DNA from: Flavobacteriaceae bacterium HL-DH10
GTDB lineage: Bacteria; Bacteroidota; Bacteroidia; Flavobacteriales; Flavobacteriaceae
Assembly: GCA_031826515.1 (NCBI GenBank)
Contig: CP134536.1
Span: 3,726,501-3,790,500, forward strand
Length of the DNA stretch: 64,000 bases
Direction of reading: 5' to 3'
Below are positions 1-8,664 of this stretch, one piece after another. The notes below the pieces were generated by a model. That model searched no databases, was not told where the DNA came from, and worked only from the letters and a program-made list of their open reading frames with translations. The translations under genes were made by a program, and so were the position numbers. Positions within the stretch are counted from its first letter, which is position 1; each line of letters starts with the position of its first letter.

Positions 1-467
1 CTAATAATGTAGTAACACGTTATTTAATCTCACAATTATACGAACCAAAACCATCTGTACAAACCATTAGCAATGCTATGGATGTAGGTGCTCCAAGTAA
101 CTTTATTCGTATTCAAGAAATTTATAAAAATAATTTCGATAGTTTAAAAGAAAACGTATCGTCTTATAGTTTTTCTGATGACGAAACTAAAGAGGCTATG
201 CTAGAAATTTATAACAATTATAACTATGTAGCAGATCCGCATGGTGCAGTTGGATATTTAGGTTGTAAAGCCTATTTAAAAGAAAATTCAAACGCACATT
301 GTGTCTTTTTAGAAACAGCTCATCCAACTAAATTTTTAGATGTTGTTGAAGAAGTTATTAAAGAAGAACAACCTTTACCAGAACAAATTCAAGCTGTTAT
401 GGGAAAAGAAAAAGAATCAGTTGTAATTTCTACTTATGAGGATTTAAAAGTGTTTCTGTTGAAATAA
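1..467 (+). CDS. thrC: Threonine synthase, C-terminal part (5' end outside window)
   Basis: The frame is open from base 3 to the stop at 465-467, so only about the last 154 residues are present. Threonine synthase is a pyridoxal-phosphate enzyme that converts O-phosphohomoserine to threonine in the cytoplasm. The segment ADPHGAVGYLG followed by ETAHPTKF is characteristic of the C-terminal half of this family, as is the preceding stretch with SNAMDVGAPSNF. An internal ATG at 78 is not a start, because the homology continues upstream of it. The lysine that binds the cofactor lies outside the window. In Bacteroidota this gene often closes a thrA-thrB-thrC operon, but that cannot be seen here. 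Confidence 0.93.
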   Translation, partial: NNVVTRYLISQLYEPKPSVQTISNAMDVGAPSNFIRIQEIYKNNFDSLKENVSSYSFSDDETKEAMLEIYNNYNYVADPHGAVGYLGCKAYLKENSNAHCVFLETAHPTKFLDVVEEVIKEEQPLPEQIQAVMGKEKESVVISTYEDLKVFLLK

Positions 468-529
468 TTAAATTTGACTTTATAAAAAATCAATTATCTT
501 AGAGCATATCTAACATAAAATTAGTCAAA

Positions 530-2053
530 TTGAAAAACTTCTATTTTATAATTTTATTAGTAGTATGTTCATGTTCTCAAAAGAAAAATAATCAGGTTTT
601 ACTCGAAAGTGATTTCTGTTCAAGTATCCATAGAAATGACTCTGTAAGCTTATCTGCTGAACTCAAAGATGTTTCTGAAATAATGACCACCAAAACAGGT
701 GTTTATGTTTTAGAAGATGGTGCAGGTTCCATGGTGGCTAGAGCTTGGCTTTCTGAATACTCAGAAAAAACTATTGATATTCAATATTTTATATTCTCTA
801 TTGATAATATTGGCCTAATTGCCTGCGATTATTTGGTAAGAGCAGCAGACCGAGGTGTGAAAGTTAGAATTCTTGTAGACGATATTATGGTTGATGCTGA
901 AATTGAAGATATTTTGGCGCTAAATTCACACAAAAACATTAGCATAAAAATATATAATCCTGGTGTTAATTTAGGCAAAAATATTTTTTCTAAAATTAAA
1001 AAATTTGCTACCGATTTTAGAACAGCTAACCAACGTATGCATAATAAAACTTTTATTGTAGACGGAAAGGTAGTAATAACAGGAGGTAGAAACATTGCTG
1101 ATGAATATTTTGATTACGATCATGAGTATAACTTTAGAGACAGAGATGTTTTATTAATTGGCAAAGAAACAAAACGTGTTAGTGCTTCTTTTTCTGAATT
1201 TTGGAACAATTCTTTAAGTGTTCCAGTATCAGATTTAAGTGATAGAGAATCTAATAATTATGTCGAATATAATTTTGATAAACTTCATGAATACGCTTGT
1301 AATCCTGAAAATTTTTGGCCTCAAGTAAGAACTAGAATTCAAAAATTCCCAACTGTTTTTACAGAATTAAAGAAATCTGAAGAGCTGGTTTGGGTAGATG
1401 ATGTTTCTTTTATTTCAGATATACCAGGAAAAAATGATGGAACAAACGGCTTAAAAGGAGGTGGTGTTTCTACAAGTAAATTAATTGAATTATTAAATAA
1501 CGCAAAACGTTTTGTTGAAATTCAAACCCCATATTTAATTACAACAGAGTTAAGTAGAAGCTTATTTAAAGAAGCGGTTAATAGAGGTGTAAAAATTAGA
1601 ATATTAACTAATAGTTTAGCTTCTACTGATAACACAGAAGCTTTTAGTGCATATCAAGGTGATAGAATTAAACTTCTTGAGACTGGAGTTGAAATCTTTG
1701 AATTCCGTCCTGATGCCGAAGAGCGGATTACGATGATGACTGACGAATTACATGACACATTAGAAGACAAACCTATTTTTGGATTACATGCAAAAACGAT
1801 GGTTATAGACGGAGAAACCACAGTAATTGGAACCTTTAATCTAGACCCTAGAAGCGCCAACTTAAATACAGAATGTATAACCATTATTAATTCTGAAAAA
1901 ATTTCTAAAGCAGTACTAAAAGGAATTGAAAAAGAGTTTAAACCAGAAAACTCTTGGCAAATAACACCTAATTTTAATCCTGACTCTGAAGTGAGCAATT
2001 ATAAAAGAATAAAAACTTGGACTCGTAAGGTTTTACCAAAATCAATATTATAG
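530..2053 (+). CDS. Phospholipase D family lipoprotein, ClsC-like cardiolipin synthase
   Basis: The 507-residue product has two HKD motifs of the phospholipase D superfamily: MHNKTFIVDGKVVITGG in the first half and LHAKTMVIDGETTVIGTFN in the second, each HxKxxxxD. The segment IDIQYFIFSIDNIG with AADRGVKVRILVDD resembles E. coli ClsC (YmdC), which makes cardiolipin from phosphatidylglycerol and phosphatidylethanolamine. The chosen start is TTG at 530, because it gives a short signal peptide ending in a lipobox (VCSC); no ATG does so. A lipid-anchored envelope enzyme is inferred. It stands alone, 62 bases after thrC. The exact substrate cannot be read from the sequence, and a general phosphatidyltransferase or nuclease remains possible. 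Confidence 0.82.
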   Translation: MKNFYFIILLVVCSCSQKKNNQVLLESDFCSSIHRNDSVSLSAELKDVSEIMTTKTGVYVLEDGAGSMVARAWLSEYSEKTIDIQYFIFSIDNIGLIACDYLVRAADRGVKVRILVDDIMVDAEIEDILALNSHKNISIKIYNPGVNLGKNIFSKIKKFATDFRTANQRMHNKTFIVDGKVVITGGRNIADEYFDYDHEYNFRDRDVLLIGKETKRVSASFSEFWNNSLSVPVSDLSDRESNNYVEYNFDKLHEYACNPENFWPQVRTRIQKFPTVFTELKKSEELVWVDDVSFISDIPGKNDGTNGLKGGGVSTSKLIELLNNAKRFVEIQTPYLITTELSRSLFKEAVNRGVKIRILTNSLASTDNTEAFSAYQGDRIKLLETGVEIFEFRPDAEERITMMTDELHDTLEDKPIFGLHAKTMVIDGETTVIGTFNLDPRSANLNTECITIINSEKISKAVLKGIEKEFKPENSWQITPNFNPDSEVSNYKRIKTWTRKVLPKSIL

Positions 2054-2354
2054 GATTTTAGATTTGAGTTGTAATTCACTCTATTTGAAGGATTATCAGG
2101 GTAAATATTCATTCACTTTGTTTCTGAAAAATACTTGATGTTTTTATTTAAAAAAGTAGTTTCAAACATCTACTAACCTACCTCTACTTCACTCAAAAGG
2201 AAAGTGATAATCGCTTTCAAATATTTACAGTATTTCGTTTTTTTTTCTCTTTATTTTCGTTTACTCTCTTTTTATATCTTAGCAAAACTAAACACATAAT
2301 AAGTATATTTATTATATGACCATCATGTAATGAGAAGTAAATAAATCAATAAAA
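2054..2354. other. Intergenic region upstream of the pectin cluster
   Basis: This 301-base gap holds no credible reading frame. Its one clear structure is the near-palindrome at 2200-2218, listed separately. The right part, about 2230-2350, is extremely AT-rich and would suit a promoter for the following (decayed) gene. I found no TAnnTTTG box with a matching -33 element. Confidence 0.5.
2200..2218. promoter_or_regulatory. Candidate operator palindrome
   Basis: GAAAGTGATAATCGCTTTC is a 19-base inverted repeat with 9-base arms and a single A at the centre. The arms match except for one pair, which would be G-U in RNA. The size and symmetry suit a dimeric DNA-binding regulator. It lies about 140 bases ahead of the first (decayed) gene of the pectin cluster. 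No regulator can be assigned from sequence alone. Confidence 0.35.
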
Positions 2355-2749
2355 ATGCCTAGAAAAAAATTAAAAAGAGTAGCTAACATAGTACTTATGG
2401 GAGTTTTTTCTGTGATGTTTTTAACACAATGTAGTCATGCTAAACAAAAATCACCAAAACCTAGAATATTAATCAGTACGGATATAGGAGGAACAGATCC
2501 TGACGATTTCCAATCTATGATCCATTTATTAATGTATGCCGATCTTTTTAAAATTGAAGGTTTAGTGTCTACTTCTTTTAAAACAGGAACTACACAAGAC
2601 CTTCTTGATATGATTGCTCTTTATGAAATGGAGATCTCCCCAACCTTGAATTCTTTTTTGGAGAACAACAAGGAGCTAGAACTATTTCAAAACACCGGGA
2701 AGCTTTTCTAATGGATTGGGCAAAACGATGGGAATGGCTTAAGAATTGA
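2355..2749 (+). pseudogene. Decayed DUF1593 (nucleoside-hydrolase-like) lipoprotein gene with the middle deleted
   Basis: The first 95 or so codons encode a lipoprotein signal (FLTQC lipobox) and the family start ISTDIGGTDPDDFQSM, with the Asp-rich pocket of the DUF1593 fold. After about LLDMIALYE the family match stops, and the frame ends at 2711 after only 118 residues. From about 2630 a second frame reads GDLPN, then RTISKHREAFLMDWAKRWEW, and stops at 2749. That tail resembles the end of the catalytic domain in the intact neighbour at 2874, where [12 protein letters not shown] occupies the same place. The simplest reading is loss of roughly 200 codons with a shifted frame at the junction. 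The N-terminal assignment is firm; the identity of the tail is inferred. Confidence 0.7.
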
Positions 2750-2791
2750 AATCATGAATTTGAATATTATTTTGCTTTGAAGTTATTAAAC

Positions 2792-2831
2792 ATGCTTTCC
2801 CATTTGTTTCCAAATTCATATTATTTATTTG
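2792..2831 (+). repeat. 40-bp repeat, copy 1 (upstream of the DUF1593 gene)
   Basis: This copy matches 8506-8545 at 37 of 40 positions, and the core CTTTCCCATTTGTTTCC is identical in both. It ends 42 bases before the ATG at 2874. Both copies precede a likely transcription unit of the pectin cluster and I found no third copy, so a shared control element is plausible. A remnant of a local duplication is the alternative. Confidence 0.6.
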
Positions 2832-2873
2832 AATTAAAACCAACTAAACTTAAATAAACTAAACTTATAAATC

Positions 2874-4304
2874 ATGATGACTAAAACTAATAAAATAGGT
2901 CTATTATTTTTATTTATCTTTGGAATATGTATTGTTTCAGCTCAGGAAAAACCTAGGGTTTTTGTTTTAACTGACATTGAAAATGAACCTGATGATGCCA
3001 TGTCTATGGTTCGGTTTTTAGTCTATGCCAATAATTATGATATTGAAGGATTAGCTGCTACTACATCTGTTCATCAACAACATGAAGTTGCCACATATCG
3101 AATCAAAGAAATAGTTGAAGCGTATAGTAAAGTCCGTGATAATTTAGAAAAACATGAATCAGGGTTCCCTACAGGAAATTACTTAAAATCTATAATAACA
3201 GAAGGACTTCCAGAATATGGTTTAAAAGCAGTAGGTAAAGGAAAAGATTCTAATGCATCTGAATTATTAATACAATCTATTGATAAAAACGACTCAAGAC
3301 CATTATGGGTAACTGTTTGGGGAGGACCAAATGTTTTAGCACAAGCACTTTGGAAAGTGAAACAAACTCGATCGGCTAAAGATATTCAGAAATTTGTTTC
3401 AAAAATTCGGGTTTATACTATTTCCGATCAAGATGATAGCGGTCCATGGATACGTAAAGAATTCCCAAATTTATTTTACATAGTCAGTCCTGGGTTTAAT
3501 GCAGGAGGTGGTTATCATCATGCTACTTGGAGTGGCATAAGTGGCGATTTTTTCCATGCACGTTGTGATGGTGCAGACTTTACCATAGTAACAAATGAGT
3601 GGTTAGACATAAATATTAGAAAAAAAGGATCTTTAGGAGCCGAATATCCGCGTTGGGATTACCTAATGGAAGGCGATACACCATCATTTTTATCATTAAT
3701 TAATAACGGATTAAATAATCCTGAGCATCCTGAATGGGGAGGTTGGGGAGGTCGTTATGAACTATATACGCCTCGTTTCAAAAAGTGGCACCTTTATCCT
3801 GAAAGCAGACCTATTTACTCTGATGCAGAAGATGAAGTGTTAGGAGAAGATAATCGTTGGCATCTTGGAAATCATGAAACTATTTGGCGTTGGAGAGCGG
3901 CTTATCAAAATGATTTTGCTTCTCGAATGGATTGGACAATCAAAGCATACGATAAAGCCAACCATCCTCCTACTGTAAAAATAGATCACGATTTGAATTT
4001 GACAGCAAAAATAGGAGACCGAGTTAATTTAAGTGCAAAAGGGTCGAATGATCCTGATGGAGATGCTCTATCTTATAAATGGTTTTATTACAAAGAGGCT
4101 GGAACTTTTTCTGTTTCTAGTGCGCGTAGTGGTCAACCCGTTGAGATTCAAAATAACGATCAGCAAGACGCTTGGTTTACTGTACCAACAAAACGATTGG
4201 GTGGCGATGGTACAGGAACTATGCACATAATTTTAGCGGTTACAGATCATGGATCACCTCGTTTAACACGTTATCAGAGAATTATTGTTACAATTCAGAA
4301 ATGA
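2874..4304 (+). CDS. Secreted DUF1593 / Sde182-like protein (nucleoside-hydrolase-like fold)
   Basis: The 476-residue product has a signal peptide ending near residue 24 (IVSAQ). Next comes a nucleoside-hydrolase-like domain with the acidic pocket motif [13 protein letters not shown] at about residues 33-45, and later SDQDDSGPW and EGDTPSFL. The last 110 residues form an Ig-like domain ([12 protein letters not shown]), as in Saccharophagus Sde182-type proteins. Family members are often found with plant cell wall degradation genes, but the reaction is not established; a hydrolase acting on a glycosidic bond is inferred from the fold. ATG codons at 2874 and 2877 are equally possible starts. It is followed at 105 bases by GH105, and its decayed relative lies just upstream. 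Confidence 0.82.
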   Translation: MMTKTNKIGLLFLFIFGICIVSAQEKPRVFVLTDIENEPDDAMSMVRFLVYANNYDIEGLAATTSVHQQHEVATYRIKEIVEAYSKVRDNLEKHESGFPTGNYLKSIITEGLPEYGLKAVGKGKDSNASELLIQSIDKNDSRPLWVTVWGGPNVLAQALWKVKQTRSAKDIQKFVSKIRVYTISDQDDSGPWIRKEFPNLFYIVSPGFNAGGGYHHATWSGISGDFFHARCDGADFTIVTNEWLDINIRKKGSLGAEYPRWDYLMEGDTPSFLSLINNGLNNPEHPEWGGWGGRYELYTPRFKKWHLYPESRPIYSDAEDEVLGEDNRWHLGNHETIWRWRAAYQNDFASRMDWTIKAYDKANHPPTVKIDHDLNLTAKIGDRVNLSAKGSNDPDGDALSYKWFYYKEAGTFSVSSARSGQPVEIQNNDQQDAWFTVPTKRLGGDGTGTMHIILAVTDHGSPRLTRYQRIIVTIQK

Positions 4305-4409
4305 TTAAAAAAAAATCCACAACTATGGAGCATAATCAAAATAGGAAGATGCTATACTAATACTTCGAATTCAATAATAATATTATAAAAAATAAGATTA
4401 AATTTAAAG

Positions 4410-5783
4410 ATGAAAAAAATAATATACTTATTACTAATCCTTGTTATAATACCATCTGGTATTGTCCTTAATGCACAAGAAAACGAAACTGGTAGAATTC
4501 CACAATACGAAATTCCTTATGAATATCCATCGGCAGAAGGTATTAAAGCCGTTTTAAACAGAATGAAGACTTATTACGAATCAACAAGTCCACAAACCAT
4601 AATTGATGAGAAAACTGGAGAAGAAATCACCGATTTTTCAAAATTCAATCCAAATGCTGTTCCTTCAAGGGGCTTTTCAAGTGAGTGGTCTTACACACAC
4701 GGCGTTGTTTTGTCTGCATTTAGTTATATAGAAGATGTAACTGGAGATAAAACTTTCTTTTCTGATAATGTGAAATTTTATGACTATGTTCTTAAATATC
4801 TACCTTATTTTAAAAAGAATAAAGATAAAATTGAAAAAGTAAAAATTGGTAATTGGGGACGAATTTTAAATTTCCATGCACTAGATGATTGTGGTTCAAT
4901 TACTGCAGCAATGATTAAAACATATTTAAAAACCAAAAACGATGATTATTTAGAGTTAATTAATCAAACAGCAGATCATATTTCAAATAATCAGTTTCGT
5001 TTAGAAGATGGCACTTTAGCTAGAAATAGACCCCAATATAAATCTGTTTGGGCAGATGATATGTATATGAGTGTGCCTTTTTTAACTAATATGGGCGTGC
5101 TTACTGGCGATAATAAGTATTTTGATGATGCTGTAAAACAAGTGCTTCAAATGGCAAAACGCTTATACATTCCTGAAAAGGAATTATTCGATCATGGTTG
5201 GAATGTAACGTCTGGTGATTACGATCCAAGATTTTACTGGGGTCGCGCTAATGGATGGGTTTTAATGTCTATGGCCGAATTACTTAGTGCATTACCAGAA
5301 AACTATCAAGGACGATCTGAAATTTTACATTTATACCGTTCTATGGTACGTTCATTGGCTAACCTCCAAGGAGGTGATGGATTTTGGCATAATCTTTTAG
5401 ATAAAAATGATACTTATACAGAAACATCATGTACAGCGATGTTTACTTTCGCCATAGCAAAAGGTATTAATGAAGGCTGGATAAGTCATGTTTACGGACC
5501 CGTAGCACTAATAGGTTGGAATGCTATCCAAACACGAGTACTTCAAAACGGTGCTGTAGATGGTACTTGTGAAGGCACTACCTTTGCTCACGATAATAGC
5601 TATTACTACCATAGAGGAAAAAGTATTTATGCAACACATGGTTACGGACCTACACTTTATGCAGGAGCTGAAATGATTCGCTTATTACAAAATGATAGCA
5701 TTGAAGTTAAAAAGGCCAGAATTAATTCTCGCAATAGTACGTTCCATTATTTGTTAAAAAGTGAGTGGCCTAAAAAAAATTGA
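4410..5783 (+). CDS. GH105 unsaturated rhamnogalacturonyl hydrolase
   Basis: The 457-residue protein has a signal peptide ending near VLNAQ and an (alpha/alpha)6-barrel of the GH88/GH105 type. The segment SVWADDMYMSVPFL at residues 212-225 carries the acidic pair that includes the catalytic Asp in YteR-like enzymes. WGRANGWVLMSMAELL and FWHNLLDKNDTYTETSCTAM are further family landmarks. Such enzymes remove the unsaturated uronic acid left by pectate or rhamnogalacturonan lyases, by hydration of the double bond. That fits the PL10 and PL1 lyases encoded further down. The response regulator follows after only 18 bases, suggesting co-transcription. Confidence 0.88.
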   Translation: MKKIIYLLLILVIIPSGIVLNAQENETGRIPQYEIPYEYPSAEGIKAVLNRMKTYYESTSPQTIIDEKTGEEITDFSKFNPNAVPSRGFSSEWSYTHGVVLSAFSYIEDVTGDKTFFSDNVKFYDYVLKYLPYFKKNKDKIEKVKIGNWGRILNFHALDDCGSITAAMIKTYLKTKNDDYLELINQTADHISNNQFRLEDGTLARNRPQYKSVWADDMYMSVPFLTNMGVLTGDNKYFDDAVKQVLQMAKRLYIPEKELFDHGWNVTSGDYDPRFYWGRANGWVLMSMAELLSALPENYQGRSEILHLYRSMVRSLANLQGGDGFWHNLLDKNDTYTETSCTAMFTFAIAKGINEGWISHVYGPVALIGWNAIQTRVLQNGAVDGTCEGTTFAHDNSYYYHRGKSIYATHGYGPTLYAGAEMIRLLQNDSIEVKKARINSRNSTFHYLLKSEWPKKN

Positions 5784-5801
5784 AGCACTATATCTTTAAA
5801 A

Positions 5802-6479
5802 ATGAAAATACTAGTAATAGAAGACGAACCTGAAATGAAAGGTTTGATAAAACAATTCCTTGAAGACGAAAATTACGTTGTAGAAGTTGCTGATAATTTT
5901 AATTCCGGTTTAGATAAAATTGTATCCTACGATTACGATTGCATTTTATTGGATATTACACTTCCAGACGGAAGTGGACTTGATTTATTACAACAATTAA
6001 AAAACTTAAAAAAAGCAGATAGTGTTATTATTATTTCTGCTAAAGATTCTATTGAAGATAAAGTTAAAGGCTTAAACCTTGGAGCTGACGATTATCTTAC
6101 TAAACCATTTCACCTAACAGAACTCAATGCCAGAATAAAATCTGTTATTCGAAGGAAAAAATCTGATGGACAGACTTTTATCGAATTAGAAAATGTCAAA
6201 ATTAATATTGAAGAACGCCTAGTTTTAATAGATAATCAATCGGTAGAATTAAATAGAAAAGAATTTGACATTCTTGTTTTCTTCGGAATGAATAAATCTA
6301 GAATTGTAAGCAAGTCGGCTATTGCCGAAAATATATGGGGCGATTATATAGACCAATCAAACGATTTTGATTTTATTTATTCTCAAATAAAAAACCTGCG
6401 CAAAAAACTCCGCATCCATAGTGCTGAAATTGATATAAATTCAGTCTACGGAATGGGATATAAATTAGTTTATAAATGA
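5802..6479 (+). CDS. OmpR-family response regulator of the pectin cluster
   Basis: The 225-residue protein has a receiver domain with the acidic pair EDEPEM at the N-terminus, phospho-acceptor Asp51 in CILLDITLPDGSG and the lysine in YLTKPFHLTELNAR. A winged-helix DNA-binding domain follows (LNRKEFDILVFF and IDINSVYGMGYKLVY). It would be phosphorylated by the kinase encoded 86 bases downstream and then control transcription. Its position between GH105 and the esterase suggests local control of pectin use. This differs from the hybrid two-component or SusR regulators typical of Bacteroidota polysaccharide loci. Target sites are unknown. Confidence 0.9.
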   Translation: MKILVIEDEPEMKGLIKQFLEDENYVVEVADNFNSGLDKIVSYDYDCILLDITLPDGSGLDLLQQLKNLKKADSVIIISAKDSIEDKVKGLNLGADDYLTKPFHLTELNARIKSVIRRKKSDGQTFIELENVKINIEERLVLIDNQSVELNRKEFDILVFFGMNKSRIVSKSAIAENIWGDYIDQSNDFDFIYSQIKNLRKKLRIHSAEIDINSVYGMGYKLVYK

Positions 6480-6540
6480 AATATTGACATCTAAATATTT
6501 AATAAACAGCGAAATAATTAAATAAATGTTACAGATGACC

Positions 6541-6565
6541 GATAAAAAACAATAGATATAAACAG
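6541..6565 (+). repeat. Conserved leader preceding the kinase start codon, copy 1
   Basis: The 31 bases at 6541-6571, which include the ATG at 6566, match 44661-44691 at 30 of 31 positions. The shared core AACAATAAATATAAACA carries one change here. A third copy ends at 8670. In all three the spacing to the ATG is identical, so this is probably a translation-start leader rather than chance similarity in AT-rich DNA. Confidence 0.6.
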
Positions 6566-7849
6566 ATGAAACTAATAAACCATACGTTATTAATTCTATC
6601 AGTAATTTTATTTACAACAGTTGGTTTATGGGCTTTTCTATTTTATTCGCAGCTATTAAGTCAAATTAAAACAACTATTGATGAAGGGCTTTCAAATCAT
6701 AAAATTGCAATTATAGATAATTTAAAAGATGATAAAACGATTTCAGAACAACTTGATTTTTTAGACAAAAGCTATATTATAAAAAAGGTAAACGAAGATT
6801 ATGCACTTCAAGTAAGAGATTCATATAAAGACACATTAATTTTTTCTAGTCTTAAGAATAATAATTATGAAGCGCGTTTACTTACCACAGCTTTCGTTTC
6901 TTCGGAAGGAAAATATTATGAGATGAAAGTACTATCTCATGAATTGAATAAAGGAAAATTAATAAAAAAAATTATTACGTCGCTTTTAGGGTTGTTTTTG
7001 CTTTTATTTTTAAGTACCGTGTTAATGAATAAGTTTGTATTAAAAAATACATGGAAACCCTTCTATCAATTATTAAACTATTTAAATGATTTTAGGTTAG
7101 ACAAAAGCGCTTCTCAAAAATTATCAAAAACAAATATCAAGGAATTTGCTTTACTAAATGAATCGGTTCAAAAACTATTAAATACAAATGTGGATATTTT
7201 TAATAGCCAAAAACAATTTATTGAAAACGCATCACATGAATTACAAACACCCATAGCTATTGGTATTAATAAACTTGAATTATTTGCTGAAAACCCAGAT
7301 TTATCACCTGAACAATTGAAGAAAATAGGCAATATTATTGAATCATTTCAACGATTATCAGGGTTGAACAAATCCTTATTATTACTTTCTAAGATAGAAA
7401 ATAAACAATTCATTTCTAAAGAATTATTAAGTTTTAATGAATTATTAAGCAGAATAAAACAAGATTTTTTAGATTATTCAGAATTTCAAAAAATTAAAAT
7501 AACTTACCTACAAGAAGGCCATTGGGAATTTAAAATGAATAAAGACCTTGCTGAATTACTTATTGTGAACCTCATAAAAAATGCCATTATTCATAATAAA
7601 GAAAAGGAAGGAAAAGTTGTAATTAGATTAAGTTCATCGTATTTCACTATTGAAAATACAAGTGATAATCCATCAATAGATGTAAATAGATTATTTCAAC
7701 GATTTAACAAAAACTCAAATAGTAAAAGTTCAACAGGCTTAGGATTAGCTATTGTTAAAGCTATTGCTGATGCGTCCGATTTATCGGTTACTTATTCATA
7801 CAATAATAACAAACATATTTTTAAAGTAAACAGTATAACTAACAAATGA
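6566..7849 (+). CDS. Membrane sensor histidine kinase
   Basis: The 427-residue protein has two membrane segments, at about residues 7-27 and 133-155, enclosing a periplasmic part of about 105 residues. A dimerisation domain with the H-box FIENASHELQTPIAI follows (phospho-His at residue 224). The ATPase domain has an N-box (LIVNLIKNAIIHN) and a G-box (SSTGLGLAIVKAI). It should sense a periplasmic signal and phosphorylate the regulator encoded upstream. The stop overlaps the start of the SGNH gene by four bases (ATGA), so the two are translationally coupled. The periplasmic domain gives no clue to its ligand; a pectin-derived sugar is inferred from context only. Confidence 0.9.
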   Translation: MKLINHTLLILSVILFTTVGLWAFLFYSQLLSQIKTTIDEGLSNHKIAIIDNLKDDKTISEQLDFLDKSYIIKKVNEDYALQVRDSYKDTLIFSSLKNNNYEARLLTTAFVSSEGKYYEMKVLSHELNKGKLIKKIITSLLGLFLLLFLSTVLMNKFVLKNTWKPFYQLLNYLNDFRLDKSASQKLSKTNIKEFALLNESVQKLLNTNVDIFNSQKQFIENASHELQTPIAIGINKLELFAENPDLSPEQLKKIGNIIESFQRLSGLNKSLLLLSKIENKQFISKELLSFNELLSRIKQDFLDYSEFQKIKITYLQEGHWEFKMNKDLAELLIVNLIKNAIIHNKEKEGKVVIRLSSSYFTIENTSDNPSIDVNRLFQRFNKNSNSKSSTGLGLAIVKAIADASDLSVTYSYNNNKHIFKVNSITNK

Positions 7850-8466
7850 AAATAATAAAACTTATTCTACTTTTTTTAATTACAACAAACACTCTTTTTG
7901 CCCAAATTAAAGTTAGCTGTGTTGGTAATAGTATTACTGAAGGTTGGAATGGCAACCCTTCGTATGTTCCAATACTTCAAAAATTACTTGGTGCAAATTA
8001 TATTGTGAAAAATAATGGAAAAAGTGGCGCAACGATTTTAAATAAAGGCAATAAACCTTATTGTAAACAAGAAGCCTTTTTACGAGCGCTAAATGATAAT
8101 GCGGATATTATAACCATTTTGCTTGGGACTAATGATACTAAATCTCAAAATTGGGATAAGTATAGTAGTGATTTCAAATCAGATTACGTGGCATTAATTG
8201 ATACATTACAATCAACAAATAGAAATGCTAAAATATTTCTAGTTATCCCAGTTCCTGCATGTAGAGGTAATTTTGGAATAAGAAACGACATTTTAAATTT
8301 AGAAATTCCAATAATTAAGCAAATAGCAAAAGAAAAAGGATTGCCTATTATTGATGCTAATACACCATTGCTTGAATCTTGTAACTATTTTAATGATGGT
8401 GTTCATCCAAATGCTGAAGGTGCAAATGCCATTGCTCTGTTATTATATCAAAGTATAACCAAATAA
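7846..8466 (+). CDS. Secreted SGNH/GDSL esterase, probably a pectin deacetylase
   Basis: The 206-residue product has a signal peptide ending at LFAQ and the SGNH blocks in order: VGNSITEGW with nucleophile Ser29, a Gly in KNNGKSGAT, LLGTNDTK with the Asn, and FNDGVHPNAEGA with the Asp-x-x-His pair. These esterases remove acetyl or other acyl groups from sugars. Next to GH105 and pectate lyase genes, removal of acetyl groups from pectin or rhamnogalacturonan is the likely role. It overlaps the kinase gene by four bases. Substrate identity is inference; the fold and catalytic residues are visible. Confidence 0.83.
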   Translation: MKIIKLILLFLITTNTLFAQIKVSCVGNSITEGWNGNPSYVPILQKLLGANYIVKNNGKSGATILNKGNKPYCKQEAFLRALNDNADIITILLGTNDTKSQNWDKYSSDFKSDYVALIDTLQSTNRNAKIFLVIPVPACRGNFGIRNDILNLEIPIIKQIAKEKGLPIIDANTPLLESCNYFNDGVHPNAEGANAIALLLYQSITK

Positions 8467-8505
8467 ATTTATTGGGTTAGTTTTACTTTTAACATATACT
8501 TCTAT

Positions 8506-8545
8506 ATGCTTTCCCATTTGTTTCCAAATTTATGTTATTCATTTG
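8506..8545 (+). repeat. 40-bp repeat, copy 2 (upstream of the PepSY-PL10-PL1 operon)
   Basis: This is the second copy of the element at 2792-2831, with three differences. It begins 39 bases after the esterase stop and ends 119 bases before the ATG at 8665. The gap of about 200 bases around it separates the two likely transcription units of the cluster. Confidence 0.6.
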
Positions 8546-8643
8546 TATGTAGTTATAGTATGTTATAGGAAGAAAATGAAACGTTAACAACTAAATATTG
8601 ATAACTAGGGTAATGATTAAATGAATACTAAAAGTGGCCCTTT

Positions 8644-8664
8644 AAAAACAATAAATATAAACAC
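8644..8664 (+). repeat. Conserved leader preceding the PepSY-like start codon, copy 2
   Basis: The 27 bases at 8644-8670, including the ATG at 8665, match the copy ahead of the OmpA-family gene at 44686 except for one base directly before the ATG (C for G). The core AACAATAAATATAAACA is intact and the distance to the ATG is unchanged. Confidence 0.6.

Noticed and set aside
829-1998. Minus-strand reading frames of 88 and 114 codons
   Set aside because: They are antisense to the phospholipase D gene, which has both HKD motifs and a lipoprotein signal.
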